A stretch of 15,996 bases of DNA, from contig CAAGIU010000161.1 in the NCBI GenBank assembly GCA_900770015.1, positions 1 to 15,996 of the forward strand, in the 5' to 3' direction. Shown here one piece after another: positions 1-7,677 of the stretch; position 1 is the first letter of the stretch, and each line of letters begins with the position of its first letter. The notes under the pieces were generated by a model that was not told the DNA's origin, made no database searches, and saw only the letters and a program-made list of their open reading frames with translations. The stretch comes from an uncultured Oscillospiraceae bacterium (GTDB lineage Bacteria > Bacillota_A > Clostridia > Oscillospirales > Oscillospiraceae). The translations under genes and the position numbers were made by a program.

Positions 1-8
1 ATGCTCCA

Positions 9-62
9 CGATTGGGATAAAACATCTGCCGACTCCCGCAGCATCCATTGTGCGGTGTTGCC
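9..62. repeat. Right arm of a MITE-like palindromic repeat (copy A)
   Basis: The stretch aligns by eye to the right arm of the complete element at 4211-4373. Positions 9-35 match 4320-4346 at 19 of 27 bases, and the end TGCGGTGTTGCC (51-62) matches TGCGGTGCTGCC (4361-4372) with one difference. The end is also the reverse complement of GGCAACACCGC, the left terminus seen at 4212 and 15865. The left arm would lie outside the window. No ORF in it looks real. Function is unknown; such elements are normally moved by a transposase encoded elsewhere. Confidence 0.65.
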
Positions 63-137
63 AAAAAGCAGAATAACAGGAAAATGGCTTGTAACTGCTC
101 CTTTTTGCCATGCGGAATGGTAGACAACCGAGGGAAA

Positions 138-166
138 AAGTGATAAAATATTTAGAATCGTATAAT
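138..166 (+). promoter_or_regulatory. Candidate sigma-A promoter for the ugd-led operon
   Basis: A perfect -10 hexamer TATAAT lies at 161-166, about 85 bases before the ugd start, in an AT-rich stretch between the repeat and the gene. At the expected 17-base spacing the -35 position (138-143, AAGTGA) is a poor match to TTGACA, and there is no TGn extended -10. The promoter would therefore be weak or activator-dependent, if it is one. Transcription would start near 173 and leave a leader of roughly 80 bases. Confidence 0.4.
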
Positions 167-205
167 AGGCGTTGTTTGGGAACACGCCGAAACAGTCCGA
201 AATGT

Positions 206-221
206 CCCGGTGTTCATCGGG
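206..221 (+). other. Small hairpin in the ugd leader
   Basis: CCCGGT (206-211) can pair with ATCGGG (216-221) around the four-base loop GTTC, with one G-U pair. It lies between the candidate promoter and the ugd ribosome binding site. There is no following T-run, so it is not an intrinsic terminator. It could be a processing or antitermination structure, or chance. Confidence 0.25.
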
Positions 222-250
222 ATGAGCAACCCCGGAAAAGAGGAAATTGG

Positions 251-1474
251 ATGGAAAAGAAGCTTCAGATCGCCGTTGCCGGCACGGGATATGTCGGCTT
301 ATCCATTGCCGTGCTGCTTTCCCAGCATCACAGGGTATACGCGGTGGATATCCTCCCGGAGAAAATCCGAATGATCCAAAACCGCATTTCTCCCATTCAG
401 GACCGGGACATCGAAGCATACCTGGCGGAAAAGGACCTGGACCTGACCGCCACGCTGGACGCCAGAGAGGCTTACAGCCATGCCGACTTCGTGGTGATCG
501 CGGCTCCTACCAATTACGATTCCACCACCCAGCATTTTGACACCAGCGCAGTGGAGGATGTGATCCGCCTGGTGATGGAATGCAACCCCAATGCCATCAT
601 GGTCATCAAGTCCACCATTCCGGTGGGCTTTACCGCGCAGATCCGGGAGAAAACCGGCTGCAGGAACATCCTGTTCAGCCCGGAATTTCTGCGGGAATCC
701 AGGGCGCTGTACGATAATCTCTACCCCAGCCGCATCATTGTGGGTACAGATCCGGGCGATGGGCGTTTGGTGGAGGCGGCGGAAACCTTTGCCCATCTTC
801 TGCAGGAGGGAGCCGTCAAGGAAAACATCGATACCCTGATCATGGGCTTTACCGAGGCAGAGGCGGTGAAGCTCTTTGCCAATACCTACCTCGCCCTGCG
901 GGTGTCCTACTTCAACGAGCTGGACACCTATGCCGAGATGAAGGGACTGGACACCCAGCAGATCATCCGGGGCGTGTGCCTGGATCCCCGCATTGGCCAG
1001 CACTACAACAATCCCTCCTTTGGCTATGGCGGCTACTGTCTGCCCAAGGATACCAAGCAGCTTCTGGCGAACTTCCAGCATGTGCCCCAGAACATGATGA
1101 CTGCCATTGTGGAGAGCAACCGCACCCGCAAGGACTTCATCGCCGACCGGGTGCTGAGCATGGCGGGTTTCTCTGAGGGGAAAGACAGCCGGTGCGTCAT
1201 CGGCGTCTACCGCCTGACCATGAAGAGCAACAGCGATAACTTCCGCCAGAGCTCCGTCCAGGGCGTGATGAAGCGGGTTAAGGCCAGAGGCGCGGAGGTC
1301 GTCATCTATGAGCCCACGCTGGAGGACGGCAGCACCTTCTTTGACAGCGCCGTGGTCAATGACCTGGAGAAGTTCAAGGCAATGAGCAGTGCCATCATCG
1401 CCAACAGATATGACGCCTGTCTGGATGACGTGAAAGAAAAAGTGTATACAAGAGATATTTTCCAGAGGGACTGA
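251..1474 (+). CDS. ugd: UDP-glucose 6-dehydrogenase
   Basis: Predicted to oxidise UDP-glucose to UDP-glucuronate with two NAD+ in the cytoplasm, supplying an acidic sugar for the polymer. The 407-residue protein begins at ATG 251, preceded by GAGGAAA; the upstream in-frame ATG at 110 would add a tail unlike the family. The N-terminal Rossmann motif is GTGYVGLS (about residues 11-18). STIPVGFT and SPEFLRES follow in the first half, then a helical linker with the conserved lysine/asparagine in [12 protein letters not shown]. The catalytic cysteine is Cys263 in [13 protein letters not shown], essentially where the HasB-type streptococcal enzymes have it. Length and motifs fit the short HasB-like class. 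It is the first gene after the candidate promoter, and its codon use is GC-rich like the 3' nucleotide-sugar module. A UDP-ManNAc dehydrogenase is a less likely alternative. Confidence 0.93.
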   Translation: MEKKLQIAVAGTGYVGLSIAVLLSQHHRVYAVDILPEKIRMIQNRISPIQDRDIEAYLAEKDLDLTATLDAREAYSHADFVVIAAPTNYDSTTQHFDTSAVEDVIRLVMECNPNAIMVIKSTIPVGFTAQIREKTGCRNILFSPEFLRESRALYDNLYPSRIIVGTDPGDGRLVEAAETFAHLLQEGAVKENIDTLIMGFTEAEAVKLFANTYLALRVSYFNELDTYAEMKGLDTQQIIRGVCLDPRIGQHYNNPSFGYGGYCLPKDTKQLLANFQHVPQNMMTAIVESNRTRKDFIADRVLSMAGFSEGKDSRCVIGVYRLTMKSNSDNFRQSSVQGVMKRVKARGAEVVIYEPTLEDGSTFFDSAVVNDLEKFKAMSSAIIANRYDACLDDVKEKVYTRDIFQRD

Positions 1475-1556
1475 AACAGGCAAAGACCAAGGGAAACACA
1501 CAGAAAAATCAAGCGGATTTTCCAGGGTGTTGAGAAAGTCAGAATGGGAAAAGGCT

Positions 1557-2225
1557 ATGAGAAAACAATTGAGAAAAATCAAGCAAGCATTACATCAATA
1601 TAAAGTACGAAAAGAGTGCTTGTTCGAAGAGAATGTCATAATTGATTCTTTTGATCGGTTTGAAGGGATGAATCGACTGACAAAAGACGTGACGTTTTTG
1701 ACAAGCTCCATCGGATATGCAAGCTACATTGGCAATCGCTCTTTCATCAAGAACACACGGATCGGAAGATATTGCTGCATTGCTGCCGATGTCATGACGG
1801 TTGCGGGAAATCATCCCACATCAAAGTTTGTCTCTGTTCACCCTGCGTTTTATTCGACCAGGAAGCAGGCTGGGTTTACCTATGTGAATGAAAACAAATT
1901 CTGCGATTTTCACTATATTGATCAGGGGTCGAAAATATCTGTAATGATCGGCAACGATGTGTGGATCGGCTCCGGTGTAAGAATTCTGGAGGGCGTCACC
2001 ATTGGTGACGGCGCGGTGGTTGCAGCAGGCGCTGTTGTGACCAGGGATGTACCGCCATATGCAATCGTAGGCGGTGTCCCCGCTAAGGTCATCCGATATC
2101 GGTTTGAGGAAGATACGATCCGGAAGCTGCTGGAGCTGAAGTGGTGGGAAAAAGATCAGCAGTGGATCAAGGACCATGCGGATGATTTTGAGAATGTGGA
2201 AAAACTGCTTGCCGGGTGCCGGTAA
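1557..2225 (+). CDS. CatB/Vat-like hexapeptide-repeat O-acetyltransferase
   Basis: Likely acetylates a sugar of the polysaccharide using acetyl-CoA in the cytoplasm. The 222-residue protein shows left-handed beta-helix hexapeptide repeats in two blocks (about 50-82 and 129-176), split by a long loop as in the xenobiotic acyltransferase (XAT) subfamily. The probable catalytic histidine is His86 in AGNHPTS, just after the first block. The typical end-of-coil signature [14 protein letters not shown] lies near 170-185, followed by a C-terminal helix with a WW pair. Start choice is uncertain: ATG 1557 has GGGAA six bases upstream and gives a family-like N-terminus, while an in-frame GTG at 1527 would add ten residues with a weak ribosome site. 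It is much AT-richer than ugd before it and the GT26 gene after it, suggesting separate acquisition. An antibiotic-resistance role is unlikely in this setting. Confidence 0.85.
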   Translation: MRKQLRKIKQALHQYKVRKECLFEENVIIDSFDRFEGMNRLTKDVTFLTSSIGYASYIGNRSFIKNTRIGRYCCIAADVMTVAGNHPTSKFVSVHPAFYSTRKQAGFTYVNENKFCDFHYIDQGSKISVMIGNDVWIGSGVRILEGVTIGDGAVVAAGAVVTRDVPPYAIVGGVPAKVIRYRFEEDTIRKLLELKWWEKDQQWIKDHADDFENVEKLLAGCR

Positions 2226-2243
2226 CAGAGAGGAAAAACGGTT

Positions 2244-3026
2244 ATGGCTGATAAAGAATACAGCTTCATACATGGGACGGATAAAACTGCCATTCCCACC
2301 TGCAGGATTCTGGGCGTGGACATTGCAGCCATTGATATGCAGTGGCTCCTGAAGTATCTGCAGGACAATCTGGAACGGCTGTCGGGGGATTATATCTGCG
2401 TGTCCAATGTGCATACCACGGTGACCGCCTATGAGGACCCGGACTATCGGGACGTGCAGAATGGCGGCATCATGGCCATCCCCGATGGCGGGCCGCTTTC
2501 CTCCGTGGGCAGAAGACGCGGCTTCCCGGATATGCAGCGGACCACCGGGCCGGGACTGATGGGGGAGATCTTCCGGATTTCCGCCGAAAAGGGCTACCGG
2601 CATTATTTTTACGGCTCCACCGACGAAACGCTGGAAAAGCTCCGGACTTCTTTGAATGCGGAATATCCCGGAATTCGGATTGCGGGTATGTACAGCCCGC
2701 CCTTCCGTCCGCTGACGGAGGCGGAGGACCGGGAAATCGTGGACAGGATCAATGGTACCGACCCGGATTTCGTCTGGGTCGGTCTGGGCGCGCCGAAGCA
2801 GGAAAAATGGATGGCGGCCCATCAGGGAAGGGTGACCGGCCTGATGATCGGCGTGGGCGCGGGCTTTGACTATTTTGCCGGAAACATCCAGCGGGCGCCG
2901 CAGTGGATGCAGAAAAACAACCTGGAATGGCTGTACCGGCTGATGCAGGACCCAAAGAGACTGTTCGGACGGTATCTCAATACCAATACCAAGTTTATCT
3001 GGCATGCGATCATCAGGGGAAAATAG
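2244..3026 (+). CDS. WecG/TagA/CpsF-family glycosyltransferase (GT26)
   Basis: A 260-residue member of the family that transfers an N-acetylmannosamine-type or related sugar from a UDP donor to a lipid-linked primer, at the cytoplasmic face of the membrane. The visible signatures are NVHTTV (about 55-60), PDGGPLSS with the likely catalytic Asp81, TGPGLM, FYGSTDETL, VWVGLGAPKQEKWM and GVGAGFDYFAG. The C-terminal part (RAPQWMQKNNLEWLYRL and beyond) is the appendage that in TagA-type enzymes contacts membrane and active site. ATG 2244 is preceded by GAGGAAA and follows the acetyltransferase stop by 18 bases. The gene is GC-rich, unlike both neighbours. Family members usually add the second sugar, so it probably acts early in assembly. 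The actual donor cannot be read from sequence; a UDP-GlcNAc 2-epimerase is not in the window. Confidence 0.92.
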   Translation: MADKEYSFIHGTDKTAIPTCRILGVDIAAIDMQWLLKYLQDNLERLSGDYICVSNVHTTVTAYEDPDYRDVQNGGIMAIPDGGPLSSVGRRRGFPDMQRTTGPGLMGEIFRISAEKGYRHYFYGSTDETLEKLRTSLNAEYPGIRIAGMYSPPFRPLTEAEDREIVDRINGTDPDFVWVGLGAPKQEKWMAAHQGRVTGLMIGVGAGFDYFAGNIQRAPQWMQKNNLEWLYRLMQDPKRLFGRYLNTNTKFIWHAIIRGK

Positions 3027-3031
3027 AGGGG

Positions 3032-4210
3032 ATGGCGGAGACACAATTGAAAAAACAGAACGTTTTGATTGTGCATAACTATTATCGGATTCCTGGTGGG
3101 GAAGATACTGTTGTTTCCAATGAAAAGAAGCTGCTGGAGGAACACGGCCACAGGGTGACGCTTTACAGCAGGAATAATTCCGAACTGGATCAAATGAGCT
3201 TTTTGCGGAAACTGCTGCTCCCTGTTACAACGGTATTCAATTTCAGAACCTATCGGGACATCCTAAGAATCCTCCGGGATCAGAAAATCGAAATCGTCCA
3301 TGTTCATAACACTCTGAATCTCATCAGCCCGGCTGTCTACTACGCTGCAGTAAAGAGCGGTATTCCCGTGGTTCAGACCATTCACAATTTTCGTTTGCTT
3401 TGCCCGGGGGCAATGTTTTTTAGGGATGGACGGATTTGCCAGGACTGCGTCAGCCATGGACTGTGGTGCGCTGTCAGACATGGCTGCTATCGGGGAAGCA
3501 GGATTCAGACGCTGGCCTGCGTGATTAGCACGGTAGTTCATCGCGCCATGGGCATTTATGGAAAACTGAACTATATCTGCCTGACGGAGTTTAACCGGGA
3601 AAAGCTGCTGCAACTGAAGCAGATTCCTGGGGAAAGGGTGCGTATCAAGCCAAATTTTGTGGAAAGTGCCAACGATTTCGTCCCGGAAAAGGAACGGGAG
3701 AATCAGTTTGTGTATGTGGGCAGGCTGGATCAGAGCAAAGGCGTGGAGCTTCTTTTTACTGCATGGAAGCAAATGGGAGAGCATGCACCCAGGCTGGTCG
3801 TCTGCGGCACCGGCCCCATGGAGGACTGGTGCAAAGACTTTGTAGCCGGGAACAAGGTCAATATTGAGCTGCGGGGATTTGTGCCCAATGCAGAAGCGAG
3901 AAAACTGATGGCGATCAGCAGGGCGCTGATCCTGCCGACGCAGTGGTACGAGGGTTTCCCTATGAGCATTGTGGAAGCTTTTTCTGTGGGAACACCGGTG
4001 TTGTGCTCCGACCTGGGAAATGCGGGGAGCATGGTGGTGGACGGCGTCACAGGACGCAGGTTTCAGCCGGACAGCCCGGAGAGCCTGCTGCATGCCGTAA
4101 GCTGCTGCGACGGAATGGTGGAAAATACATGGAACGAATATCGGAAGAAGTATACAGCGGAATCCAATTACCGGATGCTGATTGATATCTACACCCAGGC
4201 AACTGTATAA
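3032..4210 (+). CDS. Glycosyltransferase family 4 (GT-B fold)
   Basis: Probably transfers one sugar of the repeat unit from a nucleotide-sugar donor, retaining anomeric configuration, at the inner membrane face. The 392-residue product has an N-terminal acceptor domain beginning YYRIPGGEDTVV, then VHVHN and TIHNFRLLCPG, and a cysteine-rich stretch (Cys124, 136, 139, 146, 152) seen in some GT4 enzymes of exopolysaccharide loci. The C-terminal donor domain has FVYVGRLDQSKGVELL, VVCGTGPM, and the E-x7-E motif at Glu307/Glu315 in EGFPMSIVEAF. Start is ambiguous: ATG 3032 has a G-rich stretch almost touching it, whereas in-frame TTG 3047 has GGAG six bases upstream and gives MKKQNVLIVHNYY. The gene begins five bases after the GT26 stop. 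Its end looks intact although a repeat element abuts the stop codon. The donor is unknown; GDP-mannose or GDP-fucose is possible. Confidence 0.88.
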   Translation: MAETQLKKQNVLIVHNYYRIPGGEDTVVSNEKKLLEEHGHRVTLYSRNNSELDQMSFLRKLLLPVTTVFNFRTYRDILRILRDQKIEIVHVHNTLNLISPAVYYAAVKSGIPVVQTIHNFRLLCPGAMFFRDGRICQDCVSHGLWCAVRHGCYRGSRIQTLACVISTVVHRAMGIYGKLNYICLTEFNREKLLQLKQIPGERVRIKPNFVESANDFVPEKERENQFVYVGRLDQSKGVELLFTAWKQMGEHAPRLVVCGTGPMEDWCKDFVAGNKVNIELRGFVPNAEARKLMAISRALILPTQWYEGFPMSIVEAFSVGTPVLCSDLGNAGSMVVDGVTGRRFQPDSPESLLHAVSCCDGMVENTWNEYRKKYTAESNYRMLIDIYTQATV

Positions 4211-4373
4211 AGGCAACACCGCTTAGGTGGGGACTGCGGGCTTCGGCGGATCTTTTGCCCCAAGCGCGCAATACGAAAAATGGGAAATACATCCAGTATT
4301 CCCGCATTTTTCGTACTTTCGCTTGTGCCAAAACACTGGCCGAATCTCCTTGCCCCATTATGCGGTGCTGCCT
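4211..4373. mobile_element. MITE-like imperfect palindromic element (copy B)
   Basis: A 163-bp non-coding element starting directly after the GT4 stop codon. Its ends are inverted: AGGCAACACCGC (4211-4222) and GCGGTGCTGCCT (4362-4373), one mismatch. The arms stay partly complementary through the whole element, sharing blocks such as TGGGG, TTCGGC and CAAGCG, so the entire element can fold on itself. It carries no transposase. Short ORFs in it read through palindromic DNA and look spurious. The first 15 bases recur exactly at 15864-15878 and the right arm recurs at 9-62, so this is a dispersed family. It separates the first GT4 gene from the rest of the glycosyltransferase block and may act as a transcript-stability or polarity element. 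Confidence 0.75.
4261..4325. repeat. Central hairpin of the palindromic element
   Basis: CAAGCG (4261-4266) pairs with CGCTTG (4320-4325), TACGAAAAAT (4272-4281) with ATTTTTCGTA (4306-4315), and GGGAAATAC (4282-4290) with GTATTCCC (4296-4303) with one bulged A, leaving the loop ATCCA. This gives about 24 paired bases broken by small internal loops. There is no T-run directly after the stem, so it is not a canonical intrinsic terminator. In RNA on either strand it would be a strong structure and could shield the upstream transcript from 3' exonucleases. Confidence 0.75.
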
Positions 4374-4408
4374 AAAGCAAAAGACAAATCAATCAATAAG
4401 GAAATATT

Positions 4409-5521
4409 ATGAGAATTGGGATTTTGGTATTGAGCATAGGCTCATTTGGGACCGCCGGATTTTATAACCTTCAGGAGACTGGACTGGCGAAAGCGCTGGA
4501 TTCTCTAGGCAATGAAACTGTGGTTTACAAGCTGGTTCCTGCTTCGGAAGAAAGACGGAAACAGCCCATTGAGGGAACGCGGCATTCCATGATTCATTTC
4601 CTGCCGTCGAAGCAGATCGGAACCAATGGCGTACCGAATTTGAAACTGCTGGACCGGGACCTTGACCTGATGATCTGTTTTTCCGATACACAGTACGCGG
4701 TTCCGGCAGTTTTCAGATGGGCGCAGAAAAATGGAATCCCCATGCTCCCCTATATAGGCGTGCTGGAAAGCCACAGTACCAAGCCGTGGATCAAACGGCT
4801 GATCAACCTCCTGTTTCAGAGGAATTTGACGGTGTACAGAAAGTGCCGCTGCCTGGTCAAGACCCCAACTGTGGGGGAGCAGCTGGCACGTAAAGGTGTG
4901 GCGGACATTTCGGTGATTCCTGTAGGCCTGGATTTGTCGATGCTGAAAACGGATAGCCACCAGTGCAATATACAAATGCTGAAACAGAAGTATGGTTATT
5001 CCGGGGAGGATAAGGTGCTGCTGTACGTCGGCAGATTCATCGAGGAGAAGCAGCCTGAAAGGATGATTGAGATCTTTTTTGAGGTCCGAAAGCAGGCTCC
5101 TTCCTGCAAGCTCCTAATGGTGGGAACTGGGGAGCTGAAGACGACGGTGGATGCGAAAATTCATGAGCTGGGCTTGAACGACGCGGTACAGAAGATAGAG
5201 CGCATCCCCAACAGTGACATTTGGGAGCTGTACAGAATGGCGGATGCCTTTGTCAACCTGAACCAGCAGGAAATTTTCGGCATGGCGATTCTGGAAGCGA
5301 TGTACTATGGCTGCAAGGTCGTGGCCTGGGAAGCTCCGGGACCGAGCTATATCATAGAGAATGGTGTTTCCGGCTGGCTGGTTCGGAGCAATGCCGAAGC
5401 GGCAGAAAAGATTCTGGATGCCGCGGATCTGAGCGAAGCCTCTGAAAGGCGCATCCTGACATCCTTCACCTGGCAAAGCTCAGCAGAAAAAATAATGTCC
5501 ATTTCGGGAGAAAAGACATAA
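4409..5521 (+). CDS. Glycosyltransferase family 4 (GT-B fold), second copy
   Basis: A 370-residue retaining glycosyltransferase expected to extend the lipid-linked repeat unit in the cytoplasm. The start MRIGILVLSIGSFGTAGFYN resembles GT4 enzymes with an N-terminal glycine-rich loop. The donor half contains VLLYVGRFIEEKQPE (about 204-217), LLMVGTGEL, and the E-x7-E motif at Glu288/Glu296 in EIFGMAILEA, followed by WEAPGPSYII. The region around 128-160 has basic and hydrophobic residues (KRLINLLFQRN) suited to membrane association. ATG 4409 follows AAGGAAA at good spacing, 35 bases after the palindromic element, so it could be read from the upstream promoter or from an unseen one. It differs clearly in sequence from the GT4 gene at 3032 and is not a recent duplicate. 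Its stop shares one base with the next start (TAATG), implying coupled translation. Donor and acceptor are unknown. Confidence 0.88.
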   Translation: MRIGILVLSIGSFGTAGFYNLQETGLAKALDSLGNETVVYKLVPASEERRKQPIEGTRHSMIHFLPSKQIGTNGVPNLKLLDRDLDLMICFSDTQYAVPAVFRWAQKNGIPMLPYIGVLESHSTKPWIKRLINLLFQRNLTVYRKCRCLVKTPTVGEQLARKGVADISVIPVGLDLSMLKTDSHQCNIQMLKQKYGYSGEDKVLLYVGRFIEEKQPERMIEIFFEVRKQAPSCKLLMVGTGELKTTVDAKIHELGLNDAVQKIERIPNSDIWELYRMADAFVNLNQQEIFGMAILEAMYYGCKVVAWEAPGPSYIIENGVSGWLVRSNAEAAEKILDAADLSEASERRILTSFTWQSSAEKIMSISGEKT

Positions 5522-6342
5522 TGAGGATACTGGCTGTTTTTACCTGCTTTAATCGAAAAGAAAAGACCGAAACCTGCATCAGAACCATCACCGCCGGGAA
5601 TCCTTCCTGCAGCTTCACATTCGTAGCCGCGGATGACGGCAGTACGGACGGAACCCCGGAAATGCTGGAAAAACTGCAAAGTGAGTTTGAGATTCATATT
5701 GTCAGAGGTGACGGCAGCTGGTTTTATTCCGGCGGGATGCATGCCGCAATGGTCTATGCCCTGGAAAAGCTGACGAAGGATTTTGACTATCTGGTGATGC
5801 TGAACGATGATGTTACCTTCTTTGCCCACAGCATCGAGCAGATGATCCGGCAAAGCAGGGAGCAGGAGAATGCCGTTGTGGTAGGTGCGATGTGCGATGA
5901 CAGCGGCAGCCTGAGCTATGGCGCCATCCGGTATCTTTCCGGTTATAAGTACAAAAAAGTCGCCATTACCGATTGGGCTGTACCGGCGGATACCTGCAAT
6001 GCGAACTGTGTTCTGATCCCGTATCAGGCATTTCTGAAGATTGGAGCAATGGATCCGCATTACCGGCACTCCCTGGGGGATTTTGATTACGGTCTTTGCC
6101 TGAAACGGGCAGGGTACAAGCTCTTCTCTTCCAGAGAATATGTGGGAAGCTGCAATACGAACAGCAATCAAGGGTCCTGGGCGGATGCTTCGCTGAGCCT
6201 TTTTCAGCGGATTAAGAGAAAAGAGAGCGTCAAGGGTGCTCCGGCCGGACAGTGGTTTTACTTTTTACGAAAGAACTTTGGGCTGATGACCGCGCTCAAA
6301 GGAACTGTATCGCCGTATATCCGGATCATGCTGGGGAAATAA
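5521..6342 (+). CDS. Glycosyltransferase family 2 (GT-A fold), rhamnosyltransferase-like
   Basis: A 273-residue inverting GT-A glycosyltransferase. The nucleotide-binding motif is ADDGSTDGT (about 37-45). The metal-binding DxD equivalent is the acidic cluster in MLNDDVTF (Asp96/Asp97), and the acceptor-site helix motif GDFDYGLCLKRAGY lies at 186-199. GSWFYSGGMHAA near 65-76 fits the GT2 subgroup often annotated as rhamnosyl- or similar deoxyhexose transferases. That resemblance, together with the GDP-fucose genes downstream, makes a 6-deoxyhexose donor conceivable, but this is inference. There is no membrane segment; a basic C-terminus (RIKRKE, RKNFG) may help membrane contact. The start codon overlaps the previous stop (TAATG) and GGGAG lies ten bases upstream. 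The following gene starts 33 bases after its stop. Confidence 0.88.
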   Translation: MRILAVFTCFNRKEKTETCIRTITAGNPSCSFTFVAADDGSTDGTPEMLEKLQSEFEIHIVRGDGSWFYSGGMHAAMVYALEKLTKDFDYLVMLNDDVTFFAHSIEQMIRQSREQENAVVVGAMCDDSGSLSYGAIRYLSGYKYKKVAITDWAVPADTCNANCVLIPYQAFLKIGAMDPHYRHSLGDFDYGLCLKRAGYKLFSSREYVGSCNTNSNQGSWADASLSLFQRIKRKESVKGAPAGQWFYFLRKNFGLMTALKGTVSPYIRIMLGK

Positions 6343-6363
6343 ACGGCTTTTGTAATGAAGTTT

Positions 6364-6369
6364 GGAGGT
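6364..6369 (+). promoter_or_regulatory. Ribosome binding site that sets a GTG start for the polymerase gene
   Basis: GGAGGT is a near-perfect Shine-Dalgarno site six bases before the in-frame GTG at 6376. The longer reading frame would start at ATG 6355, which has no purine-rich site upstream and would place this sequence inside the coding region as Gly-Gly. The GTG start is therefore preferred. Confidence 0.75.
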
Positions 6370-6375
6370 GGGAAT

Positions 6376-7677
6376 GTGTATTTCTTGGGGATGTATCTTT
6401 TTGTCATGGTAATGCTCCCAGTGGTGCTGATAAAAGCGAATTCTCATAAAGAGGAATGGATACTTCTGCTGCTCATAATGAGCTTTGTAAAAACCTGCGC
6501 CGCCTATCTGTTTCAGGCCACTGCCGTGTTTACGGTGGTGACCATCGGCAGCATACAGGTCCATTTGGACGATATTGTTCTGATGATTCTGTTGGGGTAT
6601 TGTCTGCTGGCTGTCTCGCATCCGTTCCTGGCAGGGCAATATCTGGCTGCCACCATGTATTTCGTGGTTCCGGTGCTGATCTCTCTGCTCAGGGGAGCAT
6701 TGAATGGCACCATTGGGTCTTCCCAGTTCCTCAGCGATACCCGGGTGTTTATTCTGTTCCTTTCAGCTCTGTTTGCGATGTATTTTCTGATCCGAAAACC
6801 AAAATCCATTTCCAGACTGTGGGTGTTCGAGAAATACATCCGAAATCTGATGAATGGAATGGTTGTCTTCATTCTTTTTATCTGGGTTTTGGATGTCGGC
6901 TTTGGGATCAATTATCTGCCCGGACAGTATAATGGCACCCTCAGCGATGCAGGCTCCACTTTCCGAATGGTCAACCCTCCACAGGTGCTGATGATTGCCT
7001 TGTATACGCTCTGGGAAATGAGCCGGGATCTGGAGAAAAAGCGGGAGATATCCCTGAGAACACTGGTCTTTACTGCGGTCATCATCCTGATGCAGTGGAG
7101 AACGGTTATTGTGGCATTTCTTTCGGGCTTTGTGCTGGTACTGCTGGGGAGCATGAAAAAGAGCCGTATCTCCAAAAAGCTGGCTGCTGAAATTGTTGGT
7201 CTGGCGGTGTTGCTGGCAGGCGTGCTGGTGGTCAGCGGAGATTCTTCGAGAATCCTGAAAATGGTGTATAAGGTGTTCTCGTCCTTTGCCAATATAATGA
7301 ACGGTACCGGCACGTTTTCCACGAGAACGGCGGTTTGGACAGAAATCATCCAGTCGCTGGTGGGTGTCAATTTCCTGTTTGGCCGACCCTTTGGACAGAG
7401 CCTGGGCCTGTCGTGGACCGCTTCTGCCCACAACGGCTATATTGATTGCCTTGCCAAGATGGGAATTGTGGGAGTGATCGGACTGATTATTCTGATGGTT
7501 TTTCTTGTTCGGAAGGCAATCAAACAAAAACAGAGCGTCATTGCCATTCTGGTGATCTCTCTGAGCGTCTATTGGCTTGGCTATGGCTTTTCCGTGGAAC
7601 AGGGCGCGCTGATTGGATTTTTCCTGGGAATGCTTGAATTGTCGGAAAAAGGAAAATTGGAGGAGACAACAAATTGA
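6376..7677 (+). CDS. Wzy / O-antigen ligase-like membrane polymerase
   Basis: A 433-residue polytopic membrane protein with about ten or more hydrophobic segments from residue 1 to near the C-terminus. It carries the Wzy_C/WaaL-type signature SAHNGYIDCLAKMGIVG near residues 350-366, after a long extracytoplasmic loop (roughly 280-350). In that loop RTAVWTEIIQSL and the LFGRPFG stretch are typical for this superfamily. The expected job is to polymerise lipid-linked repeat units, or ligate the glycan, on the outer face of the membrane. It is the only such protein in the window, so a polymerase is the better guess. The GTG start at 6376 is supported by GGAGGT at correct spacing. The stop overlaps the next gene's TTG start (TTGA), indicating coupling. 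No flippase is seen next to it, although one is needed and probably lies outside the window. Confidence 0.88.
   Translation: MYFLGMYLFVMVMLPVVLIKANSHKEEWILLLLIMSFVKTCAAYLFQATAVFTVVTIGSIQVHLDDIVLMILLGYCLLAVSHPFLAGQYLAATMYFVVPVLISLLRGALNGTIGSSQFLSDTRVFILFLSALFAMYFLIRKPKSISRLWVFEKYIRNLMNGMVVFILFIWVLDVGFGINYLPGQYNGTLSDAGSTFRMVNPPQVLMIALYTLWEMSRDLEKKREISLRTLVFTAVIILMQWRTVIVAFLSGFVLVLLGSMKKSRISKKLAAEIVGLAVLLAGVLVVSGDSSRILKMVYKVFSSFANIMNGTGTFSTRTAVWTEIIQSLVGVNFLFGRPFGQSLGLSWTASAHNGYIDCLAKMGIVGVIGLIILMVFLVRKAIKQKQSVIAILVISLSVYWLGYGFSVEQGALIGFFLGMLELSEKGKLEETTN
7659..7665 (+). promoter_or_regulatory. Ribosome binding site that sets a TTG start for the GT-D-like gene
   Basis: GGAGGAG lies inside the 3' end of the polymerase gene, eight bases before TTG 7674. 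The ATG at 7679 is out of frame. No other start within the first 40 codons has comparable support, so TTG with a four-base overlap on the upstream stop is the likely start. Confidence 0.7.

Noticed and set aside
110..250. In-frame N-terminal extension of ugd from ATG 110.
   Set aside because: The extra 47 residues are basic and unlike the family, and would cross the candidate promoter; ATG 251 has a good ribosome site and starts right at the Rossmann fold.
299..1582. Long antisense open frame opposite ugd; similar long antisense frames lie opposite the genes at 1821-3044, 9680-10855, 11739-13109, 13018-14097 and 14403-15821.
   Set aside because: They mirror GC-rich coding genes, where stop codons are rare on the opposite strand. 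The translations show no family motifs, and no ribosome sites or independent promoters were seen.
4211..4408. An intrinsic terminator ending a first operon after the first GT4 gene.
   Set aside because: The stem is strong but no T-run follows directly, and the similarity to other copies explains it better as a repeat. A termination effect is not excluded, only not supported by the canonical pattern.
4227..4412. Small open frames on both strands between the two GT4 genes.
   Set aside because: They lie within the palindromic element, so both strands read similar repeat sequence; no ribosome site or domain supports them. Such frames in repeats are commonly misannotated as hypothetical proteins.
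7204..7213. GCGGTGTTGC, resembling the repeat terminus, inside the polymerase gene.
   Set aside because: It is a ten-base match within a normally coding leucine/valine-rich segment, without flanking similarity to the element; most likely chance.
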